A stretch of 41,404 nt of DNA from Chitinophagales bacterium (GTDB lineage Bacteria; Bacteroidota; Bacteroidia; Chitinophagales; CAIOSU01), in NCBI GenBank assembly GCA_040877935.1, contig JBBDNB010000048.1:203122-244525 (forward strand). The letters run 5' to 3'. Positions within the stretch are counted from its first letter, which is position 1; each line of letters begins with the position of its first letter. This document shows positions 24,976-33,909 of the stretch, piece by piece. Position numbers and translations under genes: made by a program. The notes beneath the pieces were generated by a model that worked only from the letters and a program-made list of their open reading frames with translations, did no database searches and had not been told where the DNA came from.

Positions 24976-26154
24976 CTATCTTACTCCTTCTTCTTTTGTA
25001 TTATTAAATGTGCCGGAACTTTGATATTTTCCGGCAATTATTTTTCCTGCCTTGATGCTCTGGTTAAACATCAAAATTTTTGTGTGGGCATTTCGCTCTA
25101 TATGATAATGCACATCGTTAAACAATTGGTTGAGTAATTCAATTTGTTCCGAATCAAGCATTTTTTCCAATGTCACCGCCATTTTTTGTTCATCAGCACT
25201 CAAAATTCCCGACTGGTTTCCAGTAATTCTACTCCGCCAAACTTCCCGCAAAATATAAAGCGCATAATTGCAAAAGTTTTTCTGGCTTTCGCGCCCTACT
25301 TTATTAAACTCATCTACCCATTTCAATAAACCGGGATAGGACATTTTATCATTTCTACTAAAAGCCATAATTAAAAAGCGCATCCAATTTTTAAAAAAAT
25401 CAGCACTTTCATTCACGCCCTGATTGATCAAATTCAGGGCTTGGTTCCAATTCCCATTGCATAAGCTACTGATTTTCTGAGCTTCAGAATCGGAAAGCTC
25501 ATAGTTATTGCATAAATTTTCGTAAATGACATTTTGTGCAATGTTATTGACTTTGATAATCTGCGTACGCGACAATACCGTATTGAGCAACTTATCCTGA
25601 TCTTCTGCCACCAAAAGAAAAACCGTATTTTCCGGTGGTTCTTCCAATATTTTCAGCAAAACATTGCCTTCCTTTCCAAGAAAATCTGCCATCCAGATAA
25701 TCATCACTTTGTATTTTGACTCAAAGCTTTTCAGGCTGAGTTTCTTAATGACTCCATGACAATCCTGAATGGGAATATTCAATTGTTTGTTTTCACTGCC
25801 AATTTGTTGAAGCCACTCATAGTGCGACAAATAAGGGTTTTCAGTTACGGCATTTCTAAAATCTTTTGAAAAATGCTCGGATCGCGTATCTTTTTTAAGT
25901 TTTGGATAAGGGTAAACAATATTCAGATCAGGGTGCACCAGCCGCTTAGCTTTTTGAAAGGCATTTGTTTTTTCAGCTGCTTCCAAATCACTGTGTTCAT
26001 CGCTTAATATATAAGCCGCAAAATCCAGTGCCAATGCAAGACCACCATTCCCTACCGGCCCCAGAAAGAGCTGCGCATGACTGATTTGCTCATTCAGCAA
26101 TTGTTGCCTGAGCTTTTCTTTGATTTGATCTTGTCCAATAACCCTGTTAAACAT
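24976..26154 (-). CDS. holB: DNA polymerase III delta' subunit
   Basis: 392 residues of the AAA+ clamp-loader family: FNRVIGQDQIKEKLRQQL, HAQLFLGPVGNGG, KVMIIWMADFLGKEGNVLLKILEEPPENTVFLLVAED, and TVLSRTQIIKV with the SRxQ sensor motif. The P-loop lacks the Lys-Thr needed for ATP binding (GPVGNGGLA), as is usual for delta'. It loads the sliding clamp with DnaX and HolA. The order holB-ricT parallels that seen in Firmicutes (holB-yaaT). Confidence 0.93.
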   Translation of the reverse strand: MFNRVIGQDQIKEKLRQQLLNEQISHAQLFLGPVGNGGLALALDFAAYILSDEHSDLEAAEKTNAFQKAKRLVHPDLNIVYPYPKLKKDTRSEHFSKDFRNAVTENPYLSHYEWLQQIGSENKQLNIPIQDCHGVIKKLSLKSFESKYKVMIIWMADFLGKEGNVLLKILEEPPENTVFLLVAEDQDKLLNTVLSRTQIIKVNNIAQNVIYENLCNNYELSDSEAQKISSLCNGNWNQALNLINQGVNESADFFKNWMRFLIMAFSRNDKMSYPGLLKWVDEFNKVGRESQKNFCNYALYILREVWRSRITGNQSGILSADEQKMAVTLEKMLDSEQIELLNQLFNDVHYHIERNAHTKILMFNQSIKAGKIIAGKYQSSGTFNNTKEEGVR

Positions 26155-26179
26155 TCCGGTTTATTTTTAACCGGTCTTT

Positions 26180-26662
26180 TCAGGAATGAAAGTGCTGAAG
26201 AATTTTTTCGTCAGATGGTTCTGTAGCAGAGGGATAATCACTGATTAAATCTCCCTTCGGGCTGATCAGAAATTTATGGAAATTCCATTTTATGTTCGAA
26301 TCCTTTATACCATTCTTACTTTTATCTCTAAGCCATTCTATCAATGGATGCACTTTCGGCCCTGCGACCGGCATTTTTTTGCTAAGCGGAAAATCCACAC
26401 CAAATTCAGTGCTGCAAAATTCCCGAATAGCTTTTTCATCTCCGGGCTCTTGTCCTCCAAAATCATTTGAAGGAATGCCCAAAACTGTCACTTGATCCTT
26501 AAAATTTTCCCATAGCTCCTGAAGCTGGGCATACTGAGGGGTATATCCGCATTCCGATGCTGTGTTTACAATCAAAAGATGTTTTCCTTTGAAATCACTA
26601 AGATTGATTTTTTCGCCATCAATTGCTTCCAAATCAAAATCGTAAATGCTTATATTGCCCAA
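26180..26662 (-). CDS. Glutathione peroxidase-family thiol peroxidase
   Basis: 160 residues. The catalytic Cys38 lies in VNTASECGYTPQY, followed by FNDFGGQEPG (here PSNDFGGQEPG) and IKWNFHKFLI with the Trp-Asn pair of the active site. Bacterial members often use thioredoxin rather than glutathione. It reduces hydroperoxides, including lipid peroxides. It ends 25 bp before holB and probably opens the long minus-strand operon, divergent from the pterin synthase. Confidence 0.93.
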   Translation of the reverse strand: MGNISIYDFDLEAIDGEKINLSDFKGKHLLIVNTASECGYTPQYAQLQELWENFKDQVTVLGIPSNDFGGQEPGDEKAIREFCSTEFGVDFPLSKKMPVAGPKVHPLIEWLRDKSKNGIKDSNIKWNFHKFLISPKGDLISDYPSATEPSDEKILQHFHS

Positions 26663-26733
26663 ATCAAGTAAATTTATGGATCAAGTTGCCTAACAAATTT
26701 AAGTAACTAATAGCGAAACATTTAATCCTTTTT

Positions 26734-27147
26734 ATGAGATTATCAGTATTTAGAAAAGCGCACTTTAATGCTGCCCATAGATTGTACAATCCCAAATGGA
26801 GTTTTGAAAAAAATGAAGCGGTTTTTGGGCTCTGTAATAACCCCAATTTTCATGGGCACAATTATGAGCTGCATGTGAAAGTTACCGGAGATATTGATCC
26901 TGAAACGGGCTATGTGATTGATCTGAAAATTTTAAAAGACATTATTCAAACAGAGGTTATTGAGCGCTTCGACCATAAAAATCTGAATGAGGATACGGAG
27001 GAGTTTAAAAAACTGAACCCTACGGTTGAAAATATTGCGGTTGTAATCTACAATTTGATCCGCGATAAATTAGAGGAAAAATTTGACCTGCAAATCCGGC
27101 TTTACGAAACGGAAAGAAATTATGTAGAATTTCCTCCGGTTGATTGA
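26734..27147 (+). CDS. 6-pyruvoyl-tetrahydropterin synthase family (PTPS-I type motif)
   Basis: 137 residues. Zinc ligands are His15, His40 and His42; the catalytic Cys34 stands five residues before the HxH (CNNPNFHGHNY). That C-x5-HxH spacing is the one reported for PTPS-I enzymes of tetrahydrobiopterin synthesis, whereas QueD of queuosine synthesis typically has C-x3-HxH. The C-terminal YETERNYVEFP carries the substrate-binding Glu. No queC, queE or folE gene is nearby to help. The substrate is 7,8-dihydroneopterin triphosphate in either role. Confidence 0.85.
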   Translation: MRLSVFRKAHFNAAHRLYNPKWSFEKNEAVFGLCNNPNFHGHNYELHVKVTGDIDPETGYVIDLKILKDIIQTEVIERFDHKNLNEDTEEFKKLNPTVENIAVVIYNLIRDKLEEKFDLQIRLYETERNYVEFPPVD

Positions 27148-27187
27148 ATTTTCAATGGTAGGGGCGCACGGCCGTACCATTGAAAAT
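27148..27187. terminator. Inverted repeat after the pterin synthase
   Basis: ATTTTCAATGGTA (27148-27160) is the exact reverse complement of TACCATTGAAAAT (27175-27187), with a 14-base GC-rich loop. It starts directly at the stop codon of the pterin synthase and probably acts as a terminator between the two convergent genes; it might also be a dispersed repeat. Confidence 0.65.
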
Positions 27188-27243
27188 CCTAAGAGCAAAT
27201 CAACAAAACATTTAGCGAAATTTTATTGATCACAAAGCACCAA

Positions 27244-28101
27244 TCAATCCAAATCCTCAGCGATTCTTTTGGGCTTAAAATCCAGTTTTACTGCTTTACT
27301 GCTGTTCAGCGATACATCAGCAGGGCGCGGTGCTTTTCCTTTTAAATCTGCTTGTTTTCCAGCTTTTAGCAATTGCTTGTCAATCCCGAATTTTTCAGCA
27401 ATGATAAGCCCCAATCCCCAACGGGAAAGTCTTTCAGTACCACCTAAGTGATATAGCCCCTGCATTTTCTCCAGTGCCAACCACAGGCCTTTTGCAGCAG
27501 AATTGCCACCCAATGGACTGCGATATTCATCGGTAAAAAGCGGCATACTTTCCTTTTTGGTCGTTTTGCTCAAAAATTGTTGTAAAAATTTTTCGTGAAA
27601 TCCTTCTGCATTCCCCAGCATCAATGGCATTCTGCAAATGGCTGCATTGGAATAAACCCGCAAAATTTCTTGCTCTGCTTCTACTTTTTGCAGGCCGTAA
27701 ATATTGAGCGGATTGGGCTGGTCTTTTTCCGTATAGTTTCCCTTTTTTCCATCAAAAACCAAATCGGTGGAAGTAAATACAAATGGGATATTTTGATCGG
27801 CAGCATATTTGGCCAATACAGCAGAAGCCTGAATGTTTACTTTTTTTGAAAGGGCTGGATTTTCCTCGCAATGTTGTGGATTGGAAATGGCGGCTGTATG
27901 CACGATTCCCTGCGGCTTGATTTTGCGGAGAGTTTCAAGTAATGATTTTTCATTTTGAAGATCACAGGCAGTACTTTCAATATTTGCTGGAGGAGCATTG
28001 TGCAAATGCAAACCATGAATGTCAATATCCACCGGTTTATCTAAGCATAAATAATGCCCCAAAAAACCACTGGCTCCGGTAAGAAGGATTTTTTTGTTCA
28101 T
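27244..28101 (-). CDS. RmlD-like extended SDR (NAD(P)-dependent sugar-nucleotide reductase family)
   Basis: 285 residues. It opens with ILLTGASGFLGHYLC, the GxxGxxG nucleotide-binding motif, then HTAAISNPQHCEENP, VFTSTDLVFDGKKGNYTE and the YGLQKVEAE active site (YxxxK). This pattern matches dTDP-4-dehydrorhamnose reductases and the related MAT2B-like proteins. No other rml genes are in the window, so a role in dTDP-rhamnose synthesis is not supported by context. It is transcribed alone on the minus strand. Confidence 0.85.
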   Translation of the reverse strand: MNKKILLTGASGFLGHYLCLDKPVDIDIHGLHLHNAPPANIESTACDLQNEKSLLETLRKIKPQGIVHTAAISNPQHCEENPALSKKVNIQASAVLAKYAADQNIPFVFTSTDLVFDGKKGNYTEKDQPNPLNIYGLQKVEAEQEILRVYSNAAICRMPLMLGNAEGFHEKFLQQFLSKTTKKESMPLFTDEYRSPLGGNSAAKGLWLALEKMQGLYHLGGTERLSRWGLGLIIAEKFGIDKQLLKAGKQADLKGKAPRPADVSLNSSKAVKLDFKPKRIAEDLD

Positions 28102-28233
28102 GGGAGGGAAAATACAAAATCATGTGGAAAGGTACTGTCCTAAAAAGAAAGTATGCAGCTTGAATTGTATTCTCCCCAATTTTGGAATACAGTTGCGTAA
28201 GCTTTGTCAAAAAGCTAATTTTGCAGGAAATTT

Positions 28234-28336
28234 GGCATCGTAGTTCAATGCCTGCCCGACTCTGTCATTCAGGCGGGCCCGCCCGGCCAGAGACCGTTCG
28301 GACGGGGATAGAACAAGAGTTTCCTAAACTTTAGAT
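28234..28336 (+). pseudogene. Broken tRNA-Arg copy with insert in the D-arm
   Basis: It begins GGCATCGTAGTTCAAT, matching the intact gene's GGCCCCGTAGTTCAAT with two changes in the acceptor strand. It is interrupted in the D-loop by 56 bases (28250-28305), then resumes GGATAGAACAAGAGTTTC through the anticodon arm and stops at TTTAGAT (28336). The T-arm and 3' acceptor strand are missing, so no functional tRNA can form. Confidence 0.85.
28250..28305. mobile_element. 56-bp GC-rich palindromic insert
   Basis: Contains GCCTGCCCG facing GGCGGGC, a central GGGCCCGCCC and a CCGTTCGG mini-hairpin. It is far richer in GC than its surroundings. Related CCTGCC/GGCAGG pairings occur at 34310-34343 and around 8582-8601. 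It may be a small non-autonomous palindromic repeat; no target duplication longer than one base (G) is certain. Confidence 0.55.
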
Positions 28337-28396
28337 TTCAACCTTTCACAAAAGAATTATAGCAAGGAATGTATTCTCCCCAATTTTGAAATACAG

Positions 28397-28427
28397 TTGC
28401 AAAACCTTTGTCAATAAGCTAATTTTG
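28397..28427 (+). promoter_or_regulatory. Candidate promoter of tRNA-Arg
   Basis: TTG at 28397-28399, a 20-bp spacer and TAATTTTG at 28420-28427, a perfect TAnnTTTG -7 element, 13 bp before the tRNA. The same -7 element is preserved in the broken upstream copy. Confidence 0.6.
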
Positions 28428-28440
28428 CAGGAAATTTTTT

Positions 28441-28512
28441 GGCCCCGTAGTTCAATGGATAGAACAAGAGTTTCCTAAACTTTAGATGCAAGTTCGATTC
28501 TTGCCGGGGCTA
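28441..28512 (+). tRNA. tRNA-Arg (anticodon CCT)
   Basis: Acceptor GGCCCCG pairs with CGGGGCT (one G-U at the end), discriminator A. D-arm GTTC/GAAC, anticodon stem AGAGT/ACTTT around the loop TTCCTAA, giving anticodon CCT for AGG codons, variable loop AGAT, T-arm GCAAG/CTTGC with loop TTCGATT. The 3' CCA is not encoded. A hairpin terminator follows. Confidence 0.9.
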
Positions 28513-28517
28513 CTAAA

Positions 28518-28547
28518 AAAGCTGCTACACAATTGCGCAGCAGCTTT
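28518..28547. terminator. Hairpin terminator between tRNA-Arg and the esterase gene
   Basis: AAAGCTGCT (28518-28526) pairs with AGCAGCTTT (28539-28547). It lies between two convergent genes and can serve both. Confidence 0.75.
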
Positions 28548-28570
28548 AAAGATTTTATAAAACCTGAGAT

Positions 28571-29833
28571 TTAGTTCAAAATCAGTTTTTTGGTCATTTT
28601 AATTTGCGCATTGTCCTTACTGCTGATTCGCACAACATACAAGCCTTTGTTCAGTCCAGCTAAATCCATTTCCTTGTAATCGCCATTGATTCTTTCTGAT
28701 AGCAACAATTGCCCAATGGAATTGTAAACCTCAAGGATTCCATCGTCTATTTGATTCGATGTGCGTACATTGATTCGACCATTGCTGGGATTGGGATAAA
28801 CTTCAAAATTGTTTTGCTTTTTGTCATTAACCGCAATACCAACACCAATGCCTGGAGAATTCTTACAGCTGACCTCATTGTACATAAAGTTCCTGACTTT
28901 TTCCAATACCTGTTGTCTTTCTGAACCCAAATATCCAACATGACCATTTGTATTATAGGAAGTTAAATCAGAAACCACGCCCTGTGTTTCGGCCCAGCGA
29001 TGTAAATGACCACTTCCGGAAGCAATTAGTCCAGTAGGCACTCCTGATACAGCAACTTCACGCGTGTCATAAGGTACTGTTCCATCACCTGTTTCATGAA
29101 AACCTACAATGGGCACATCATCCTGCTCAATCCAAAGTGTGTCGCCTATCGCACCACTAAAATTGATTACTCCGGCAGGTTTTGATGAATAGCCGGGATT
29201 CCCACTATTTCCTTCCACTCCACCTAAACCGGCAGTATCCCCATAGAGGTATGCAGGAATTTCAGATTCTTTATCTAAATAAGCAGCTTGTATGGCAGAA
29301 ATAGCACCAGCCGAAACACCACCAATAATTATTCTGTCTGGATCAATATTGAAAGTATCCACTGTAGCAGCATCTTGCCTGAAAAATCGAACAGCGGCCT
29401 TCATATCGTGCATGCCTCTAAGAACGGCAAGGGTTGTATTTACCTTATTGGGGTTAAAAACTCCAACTCTATAGTCGATAGTAGCTGTAGCATATCCCAT
29501 TTTTGCATAAGCTTCGCATAAATAATGTACTTGACTCCTTTGGCCACCAATAAAGCTTCCACCAAAAGCGAAAATAATCAATGGTCTTTTTGTAGCCGTG
29601 TCTCCTTCTCCTTCAAAAAAATCAAGGTACAGGGATTGGGGTTGGGAAACTCCACTGAATCCAGGTACTGACATGTTTTCTCCAAATAAAATATCAGATC
29701 TTTCATTGAGCGTTGGAAAAAAATCATTGGTTTTATAGCGATCTCCATCGCAGTCTTGTGCTTTTAAAATAGTCGTACTTGCGCACAGCATAAAAAAAGA
29801 TAAAGTCAGTCCTAATAGTTTGTTAAGGTTCAT
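28571..29833 (-). CDS. Secreted alpha/beta-hydrolase (carboxylesterase-like) with T9SS sorting domain
   Basis: 420 residues. A signal peptide covers about 1-25. The hydrolase part has the oxyanion strand IIFAFGGSFIGGQRS near 90, and the nucleophile Ser174 in GGVSAGAISAIQ (GxSAG), typical of the hormone-sensitive lipase/carboxylesterase group. Later VGFHETGDGTVPYD and SGHLHRWAE carry likely acid and base residues. The C-terminal about 80 residues (FEVYPNPSNGRINV, EVYNSIGQLL, NKGLYVVRI, KKLILN) are a T9SS type A domain. It should be secreted and act on external esters; the substrate is unknown. Confidence 0.9.
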   Translation of the reverse strand: MNLNKLLGLTLSFFMLCASTTILKAQDCDGDRYKTNDFFPTLNERSDILFGENMSVPGFSGVSQPQSLYLDFFEGEGDTATKRPLIIFAFGGSFIGGQRSQVHYLCEAYAKMGYATATIDYRVGVFNPNKVNTTLAVLRGMHDMKAAVRFFRQDAATVDTFNIDPDRIIIGGVSAGAISAIQAAYLDKESEIPAYLYGDTAGLGGVEGNSGNPGYSSKPAGVINFSGAIGDTLWIEQDDVPIVGFHETGDGTVPYDTREVAVSGVPTGLIASGSGHLHRWAETQGVVSDLTSYNTNGHVGYLGSERQQVLEKVRNFMYNEVSCKNSPGIGVGIAVNDKKQNNFEVYPNPSNGRINVRTSNQIDDGILEVYNSIGQLLLSERINGDYKEMDLAGLNKGLYVVRISSKDNAQIKMTKKLILN

Positions 29834-29986
29834 TTCAAAGGGATTTTCGTTTTAACCCGAATATTCATCAGCTCTAGAAATTAGCAGGATATTGCATGAA
29901 ACGGGTTTAATTAAGTTACGTGAATTTAACCAAAATTTAACAAAACAAGTGCAATAAGGTTTCAAAAACAATTGAAATAATGTGGT

Positions 29987-32059
29987 TTAACGCACTACAC
30001 TTCCATTGGACATATCCTTGCCGGGCTGAATAAACTCCAACTTCCCATCGGCTGATTCGGCCATTAAGATCATTCCTTTTGAAAGTACGCCACGCAGTTT
30101 TTTCGGTGCCAGATTGGCCACCACGCACACTTTTTTACCGGGCAATTCCTCGGACTTGAAATGCTGGGCAATCCCTGAAACGATTTCACGGGTTTCCAAA
30201 CCAATATCAACTTTGAGCAAAAGCAGCTTATTGGCTTTCTTTACTTTTTCTGCCGATAGAATTTCCCCTACCCGGATGTCCAATTTCACGAAATCATCAA
30301 ATTCTATTTCAGAATTTAGTGCGGGAATCTGTGGCTTTACCGCCTCCACACTTTGGTGCAGCTTTTCTACCTGCGCTTCCATTTCCTTGTCCTCTATTTT
30401 TTGGAAAAGCAATTGGGCCTTCCCGATTTGATGGCCTTCTGGCAAAATCAAAGGATCACAGCCCCATTGTATCTCCGGTTTTTTCAAATTGAGCATTTCA
30501 CGGATACGGTTTGCTGTTTCTGGCAAAAATGGTTCTAACAAAATTCCAAGATGCCCCACGATTTGGATGCTGTTGAACAAAATATCGGCAGTAGCATTTT
30601 CATCCGTTTTAGCCAATTTCCAAGGCTCCGATTCTGCCAAATATTTATTGCCCTTTCGTGCCAATTCCATAGCAGAACTCAGGGCATTTCTAAATTCGTA
30701 TTTGCCAATATATTCCGCTTCCTTTTCGTAAGATTCCAGTATGGATTTTTCAATCGGCTCAAATGAAAATTGTTGACCATTTCCCCTGGTCAGTTTTCCG
30801 TTGTAATATTTACTGGTCAACACCATCACCCGATTGATAAAATTGCCCAAAGTGGCCACCAGCTCGTTATTCACTTTCTTTTGATAATCTTCCCAGGTAA
30901 ATTCCGAATCGGAAGTTTCTGGGGCGATGGTAGTTAACACATAGCGCAGTTCGTCTTGTCTATTTGGGAAATCTTCTAAATATTCGTGCAGCCAAACTGC
31001 CCAATTTCTGGAAGTGGAAATTTTCCGCCCCTCCAGATTCAGGAATTCATTGGCCGGTACATTGTCCGGTAAATTATAGCCGCCCAATTGCTTTAAAATG
31101 GCCGGAAAAATAATGCAGTGAAAAACAATATTGTCCTTGCCGATAAAATGTATGAGTTTGGAATCGGAGTTTTGCCAGTAATCTTTCCAGTTTTTGCCCG
31201 CTTTTTTAGCCCATGCTTTGGTAGCCGAAATATAGCCGATGGGCGCATCCAACCATACATACAAAACTTTACCCTCGGCATCTTTCAGCGGCACTTTAAC
31301 GCCCCAATCCAAATCGCGGGTAACAGCGCGCGGCTGCAAACCATTATTGAGCCAAGACAGGCATTGGCCCAAAACATTTTTTTTCCAAGCTTTAGGATCG
31401 TGCTGTTTTTTGCCCTCCAATTCTCCTTTTTCGAGCCATTCACGCAGCCAATTTTCATATTGATCCAGTGGTAAATACCAATGTTTGGTTTTCTTCAACT
31501 GCGGTGTTTTGCCACTCAATTTAGATTTGGGATTCTTCAAATCCATTGGATTCAAAGTACTGCCACATTTTTCACATTGATCGCCATAGGCTTCCTCAAA
31601 ACCGCAATTGGGACATGTTCCCGTAATATACCTATCGGCCAGAAACTGCTGGTATTCTTCATCAAAATATTGCTCGGATTCCTTTTCTACAAAAGCCCCT
31701 TTTTCGTTCAATTCCAAAAAAGCATCGGATGCCGTTTTGTGGTGCAGTGCATCGGAAGTGCGGTGGTAAATGTCAAAGTCAATTCCAAAATCAGCAAAAG
31801 CCTTTTTATTGAGCTCGTGGTATTTGTCAACGATTTCCTGGGGTGGAATCCCTTCTTTTTTCGCCTGTAGGGTAATGGCCGCACCATGTTCATCGGAACC
31901 ACAGATAAAGGCTACATCCGTATCCTTTTGCATTTTCAAATACCGCACAAATATATCGGCAGGCAAATAAGCTCCGGCAATATGGCCAATATGCAGGGGA
32001 CCATTGGCATAAGGCAATGCAGCGGTAATGGTGTATCTTTTTGGTTTCTCTTCAGGCAT
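29987..32059 (-). CDS. metG: Methionyl-tRNA synthetase
   Basis: 690 residues, class I. HIGH motif at 23-26 ([11 protein letters not shown]), zinc knuckle with Cys149, 152, 162 and 165, and the KMSKS loop as [13 protein letters not shown] near residue 346, a variant common in Bacteroidota. The C-terminal about 105 residues ([19 protein letters not shown] onward) form the EMAP/Arc1p-like tRNA-binding domain. It charges both initiator and elongator tRNA-Met. Transcribed alone. Confidence 0.97.
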   Translation of the reverse strand: MPEEKPKRYTITAALPYANGPLHIGHIAGAYLPADIFVRYLKMQKDTDVAFICGSDEHGAAITLQAKKEGIPPQEIVDKYHELNKKAFADFGIDFDIYHRTSDALHHKTASDAFLELNEKGAFVEKESEQYFDEEYQQFLADRYITGTCPNCGFEEAYGDQCEKCGSTLNPMDLKNPKSKLSGKTPQLKKTKHWYLPLDQYENWLREWLEKGELEGKKQHDPKAWKKNVLGQCLSWLNNGLQPRAVTRDLDWGVKVPLKDAEGKVLYVWLDAPIGYISATKAWAKKAGKNWKDYWQNSDSKLIHFIGKDNIVFHCIIFPAILKQLGGYNLPDNVPANEFLNLEGRKISTSRNWAVWLHEYLEDFPNRQDELRYVLTTIAPETSDSEFTWEDYQKKVNNELVATLGNFINRVMVLTSKYYNGKLTRGNGQQFSFEPIEKSILESYEKEAEYIGKYEFRNALSSAMELARKGNKYLAESEPWKLAKTDENATADILFNSIQIVGHLGILLEPFLPETANRIREMLNLKKPEIQWGCDPLILPEGHQIGKAQLLFQKIEDKEMEAQVEKLHQSVEAVKPQIPALNSEIEFDDFVKLDIRVGEILSAEKVKKANKLLLLKVDIGLETREIVSGIAQHFKSEELPGKKVCVVANLAPKKLRGVLSKGMILMAESADGKLEFIQPGKDMSNGSVVR

Positions 32060-32484
32060 TTCAGTTTCTATTTAGATTGGATCGAGTAATGCAAATATAA
32101 GTTGAAAGGAAACAGCATGGTAAAAATATGGGGAAGAGTTAAGCTCAGCTCGATAATTATTTAAAAGCTGGCTCAGGCAAGCATTCATCTTGCTAATTGC
32201 TAGGCTGCAAATGCTCATTCAATGTCATTAAGTTAAGGATATTCCGGGTATGTAATAAAATGTGTAATATTGTAAAAATAATTTTACCCATAGAGCTATA
32301 AAATCCCTTAGATTATGTAAACATAAACAAGCACACATAAAATAAAAATAGACTTAGGAAAGTTTTTCCTAAGTACATCTAAACCAAAATAACTTATGTA
32401 TTATATGTCTTTTAAAACCAAAAAGTTTTTATGTTTTAATGTATCTTTTAAAAACAACCTAAAATAACTTGGCGAAATATTTAT
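32060..32484. other. AT-rich intergenic region, start of accessory stretch
   Basis: 425 bp with no convincing ORF. Visible structure: a short inverted repeat GTAAAA/TTTTAC at 32272-32287, a hairpin ACTTAGGAA/TTCCTAAGT at 32352-32374, and imperfect direct repeats of CTTTTAAAA(A)C and AAAATAACTT between 32385 and 32470, just upstream of the SPFH-like gene, where they may be regulatory. Confidence 0.6.
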
Positions 32485-33336
32485 ATGAACCCCTTTAAAA
32501 AAGACAAAAGATATATTTATAATGATGCTATAGCTACTGGATTAGCTGCCCTGTTTGCAATTTCTATTGTTATTGGAGGCGCATTTTATTTATTAGATAT
32601 AGTTGTCACCACTATTATAAATTTTGTCCAAAGTAATTTAAATCAAATATTTTTATTATTAATATCAGCTTTGCTTTTATCGCTTTTTATTCTTGGTTTT
32701 CAAGTAATAAAGATAGGTCACAAAGGAATTTTATTAAATTTTGGAAAGAGGACAAAAACAATTTTTGAAGAAGGAATAGCATGGGCACTTCCACCATTTC
32801 AAGAAATTTTAGAAGTAGATTGCACTCAACGATTTTTAAATAAAAAAAATATAAGGTTTAACATAAATAGTTTTATTCCTGTCGAAATAAATGTAAGCGC
32901 TTATTATTATGTTAGTAACCTATATAATTTTTTTTAAAATCACAGTCTCCATGATTTAGATGATAAAATAGAATCAGAAATCATTTTAAACCTACGTGAA
33001 TATATCACAGAGTTGAATGTTACAGAACATGAATTATTGAGATATAAGAATGTAGATTATAAAGAAAATCAGTTAAGAATAATAAATGAGAGATTTATAG
33101 CCAAAATAGGCATTCAGCTTAGTGATATTAAGTTAGAAAATATTTTCACTAGTGATACATTGCAAGAATATTATGAGATTATCCACATGGCAGATCGTCT
33201 AAGTAGTGAAAGAGGTTTAGAATACATGTCTGCTTTGAGACAAGCCTTAATTATTTCTAATAAAACTTATAATTTGGAATCCGAATCTCTTATGAACTCA
33301 CTAGTTCAGGTTAAAAAACTATCGATGCTAAGTTAG
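32485..33336 (+). pseudogene. SPFH/band-7-like membrane protein interrupted by an in-frame stop
   Basis: The first frame (32485-32937) codes for 150 residues with two membrane segments (about 17-42 and 52-75), followed by an SPFH-type start: VIKIGHKGILLNFGKRTKTIFEEGIAWALPP and an N-terminal strand set ending SAYYYVSNLYNFF. A TAA at 32935-32937 stops it. The same frame then continues for 133 codons (NHSLHDLDDKIESEIILNLREYI to SLVQVKKLSMLS) in the helical C-terminal half expected of an SPFH protein. The stop directly follows a T8 run. The frame is unchanged, so this is a nonsense change rather than a one-base slip. No in-frame ATG begins the second part. SPFH proteins organise membrane microdomains. 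Confidence 0.7.
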
Positions 33337-33909
33337 TTAACTTTTAAAAATTCTAGTGTCTGTAATGTTTACATTAGAAATGTGAATCCCATTATAGACA
33401 ATATCTATTCTTTCATCACTATCCTGTATTAAAAAGGTTGAATTTGTAACGTTAAAATTTTCGGTAGAAATTTCAGAATAATTAAGCAAATTCACTAATT
33501 CATTTTGGGGAGGCATATAAGATTCAATGATGATTTTTTGAATGTATTCTGCAACATCATTCATGACACGTGAGTCATAAATATTGGTTTTATAATTTTT
33601 ATAAAAGGAAACTGGATCCTCTATGGCGTAACTAAATCCATAAGATATAAATACTTTATTTTTAATAAAAAACCAATTTTCATGATAATCCCATTTACAA
33701 TTAAATATTAAATAATCGCAACTTAATGGCCATCGAATCTTATATCCTGCTCTGAACGATTTTTCAAAAAAAACGATGTTGTTTTTTTTAAGTAAGCCTT
33801 TACAACCAATAGGTATAGTAATAATCATTTTTTTAATAATTATATTTACGTAAACTATACTAATAATTGTTAGTAAAGATGATATAAATGACACAAATAA
33901 TAGTTTCAT
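33337..33909 (-). CDS. SPFH/band-7-like membrane protein, convergent partner
   Basis: 190 residues from the ATG at 33909; a start at 33948 would add 13 unlikely residues. One N-terminal membrane segment (FVSFISSLLTIISIVYVNIII) precedes IPIGCKGLLKKNNIVFFEKSFRAGYKIRWPL, which has the layout of the first SPFH strands (GxxG, then a wide-open 'hydrophobic-W-P' end). Next is ISYGFSYAIEDPVSFYKNY, the usual SPFH 'Y-x-I-x-D-P' step. It is shorter than typical SPFH proteins and has no long coiled-coil. Its stop abuts the stop of the convergent SPFH-like gene with no base between. Confidence 0.6.
   Translation of the reverse strand: MKLLFVSFISSLLTIISIVYVNIIIKKMIITIPIGCKGLLKKNNIVFFEKSFRAGYKIRWPLSCDYLIFNCKWDYHENWFFIKNKVFISYGFSYAIEDPVSFYKNYKTNIYDSRVMNDVAEYIQKIIIESYMPPQNELVNLLNYSEISTENFNVTNSTFLIQDSDERIDIVYNGIHISNVNITDTRIFKS

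Larger units (their letters stand above)
28102..28440. other. Intergenic region with duplicated tRNA leader
   Basis: No protein gene is visible. The stretch from 28166 to 28336 is a diverged copy of 28370-28487, which contains the promoter and 5' two-thirds of the tRNA-Arg gene. The duplicated leader includes the common block ATTCTCCCCAATTTTG and CTAATTTTGCAGGAAA. The gap between the copies (28337-28369) shows nothing recognisable. Confidence 0.8.

Noticed and set aside
32928-32937. Programmed slippage on the T8 run to bypass the SPFH stop
   Set aside because: The downstream sequence continues in the same frame, so a one- or two-base slip would destroy rather than restore it.
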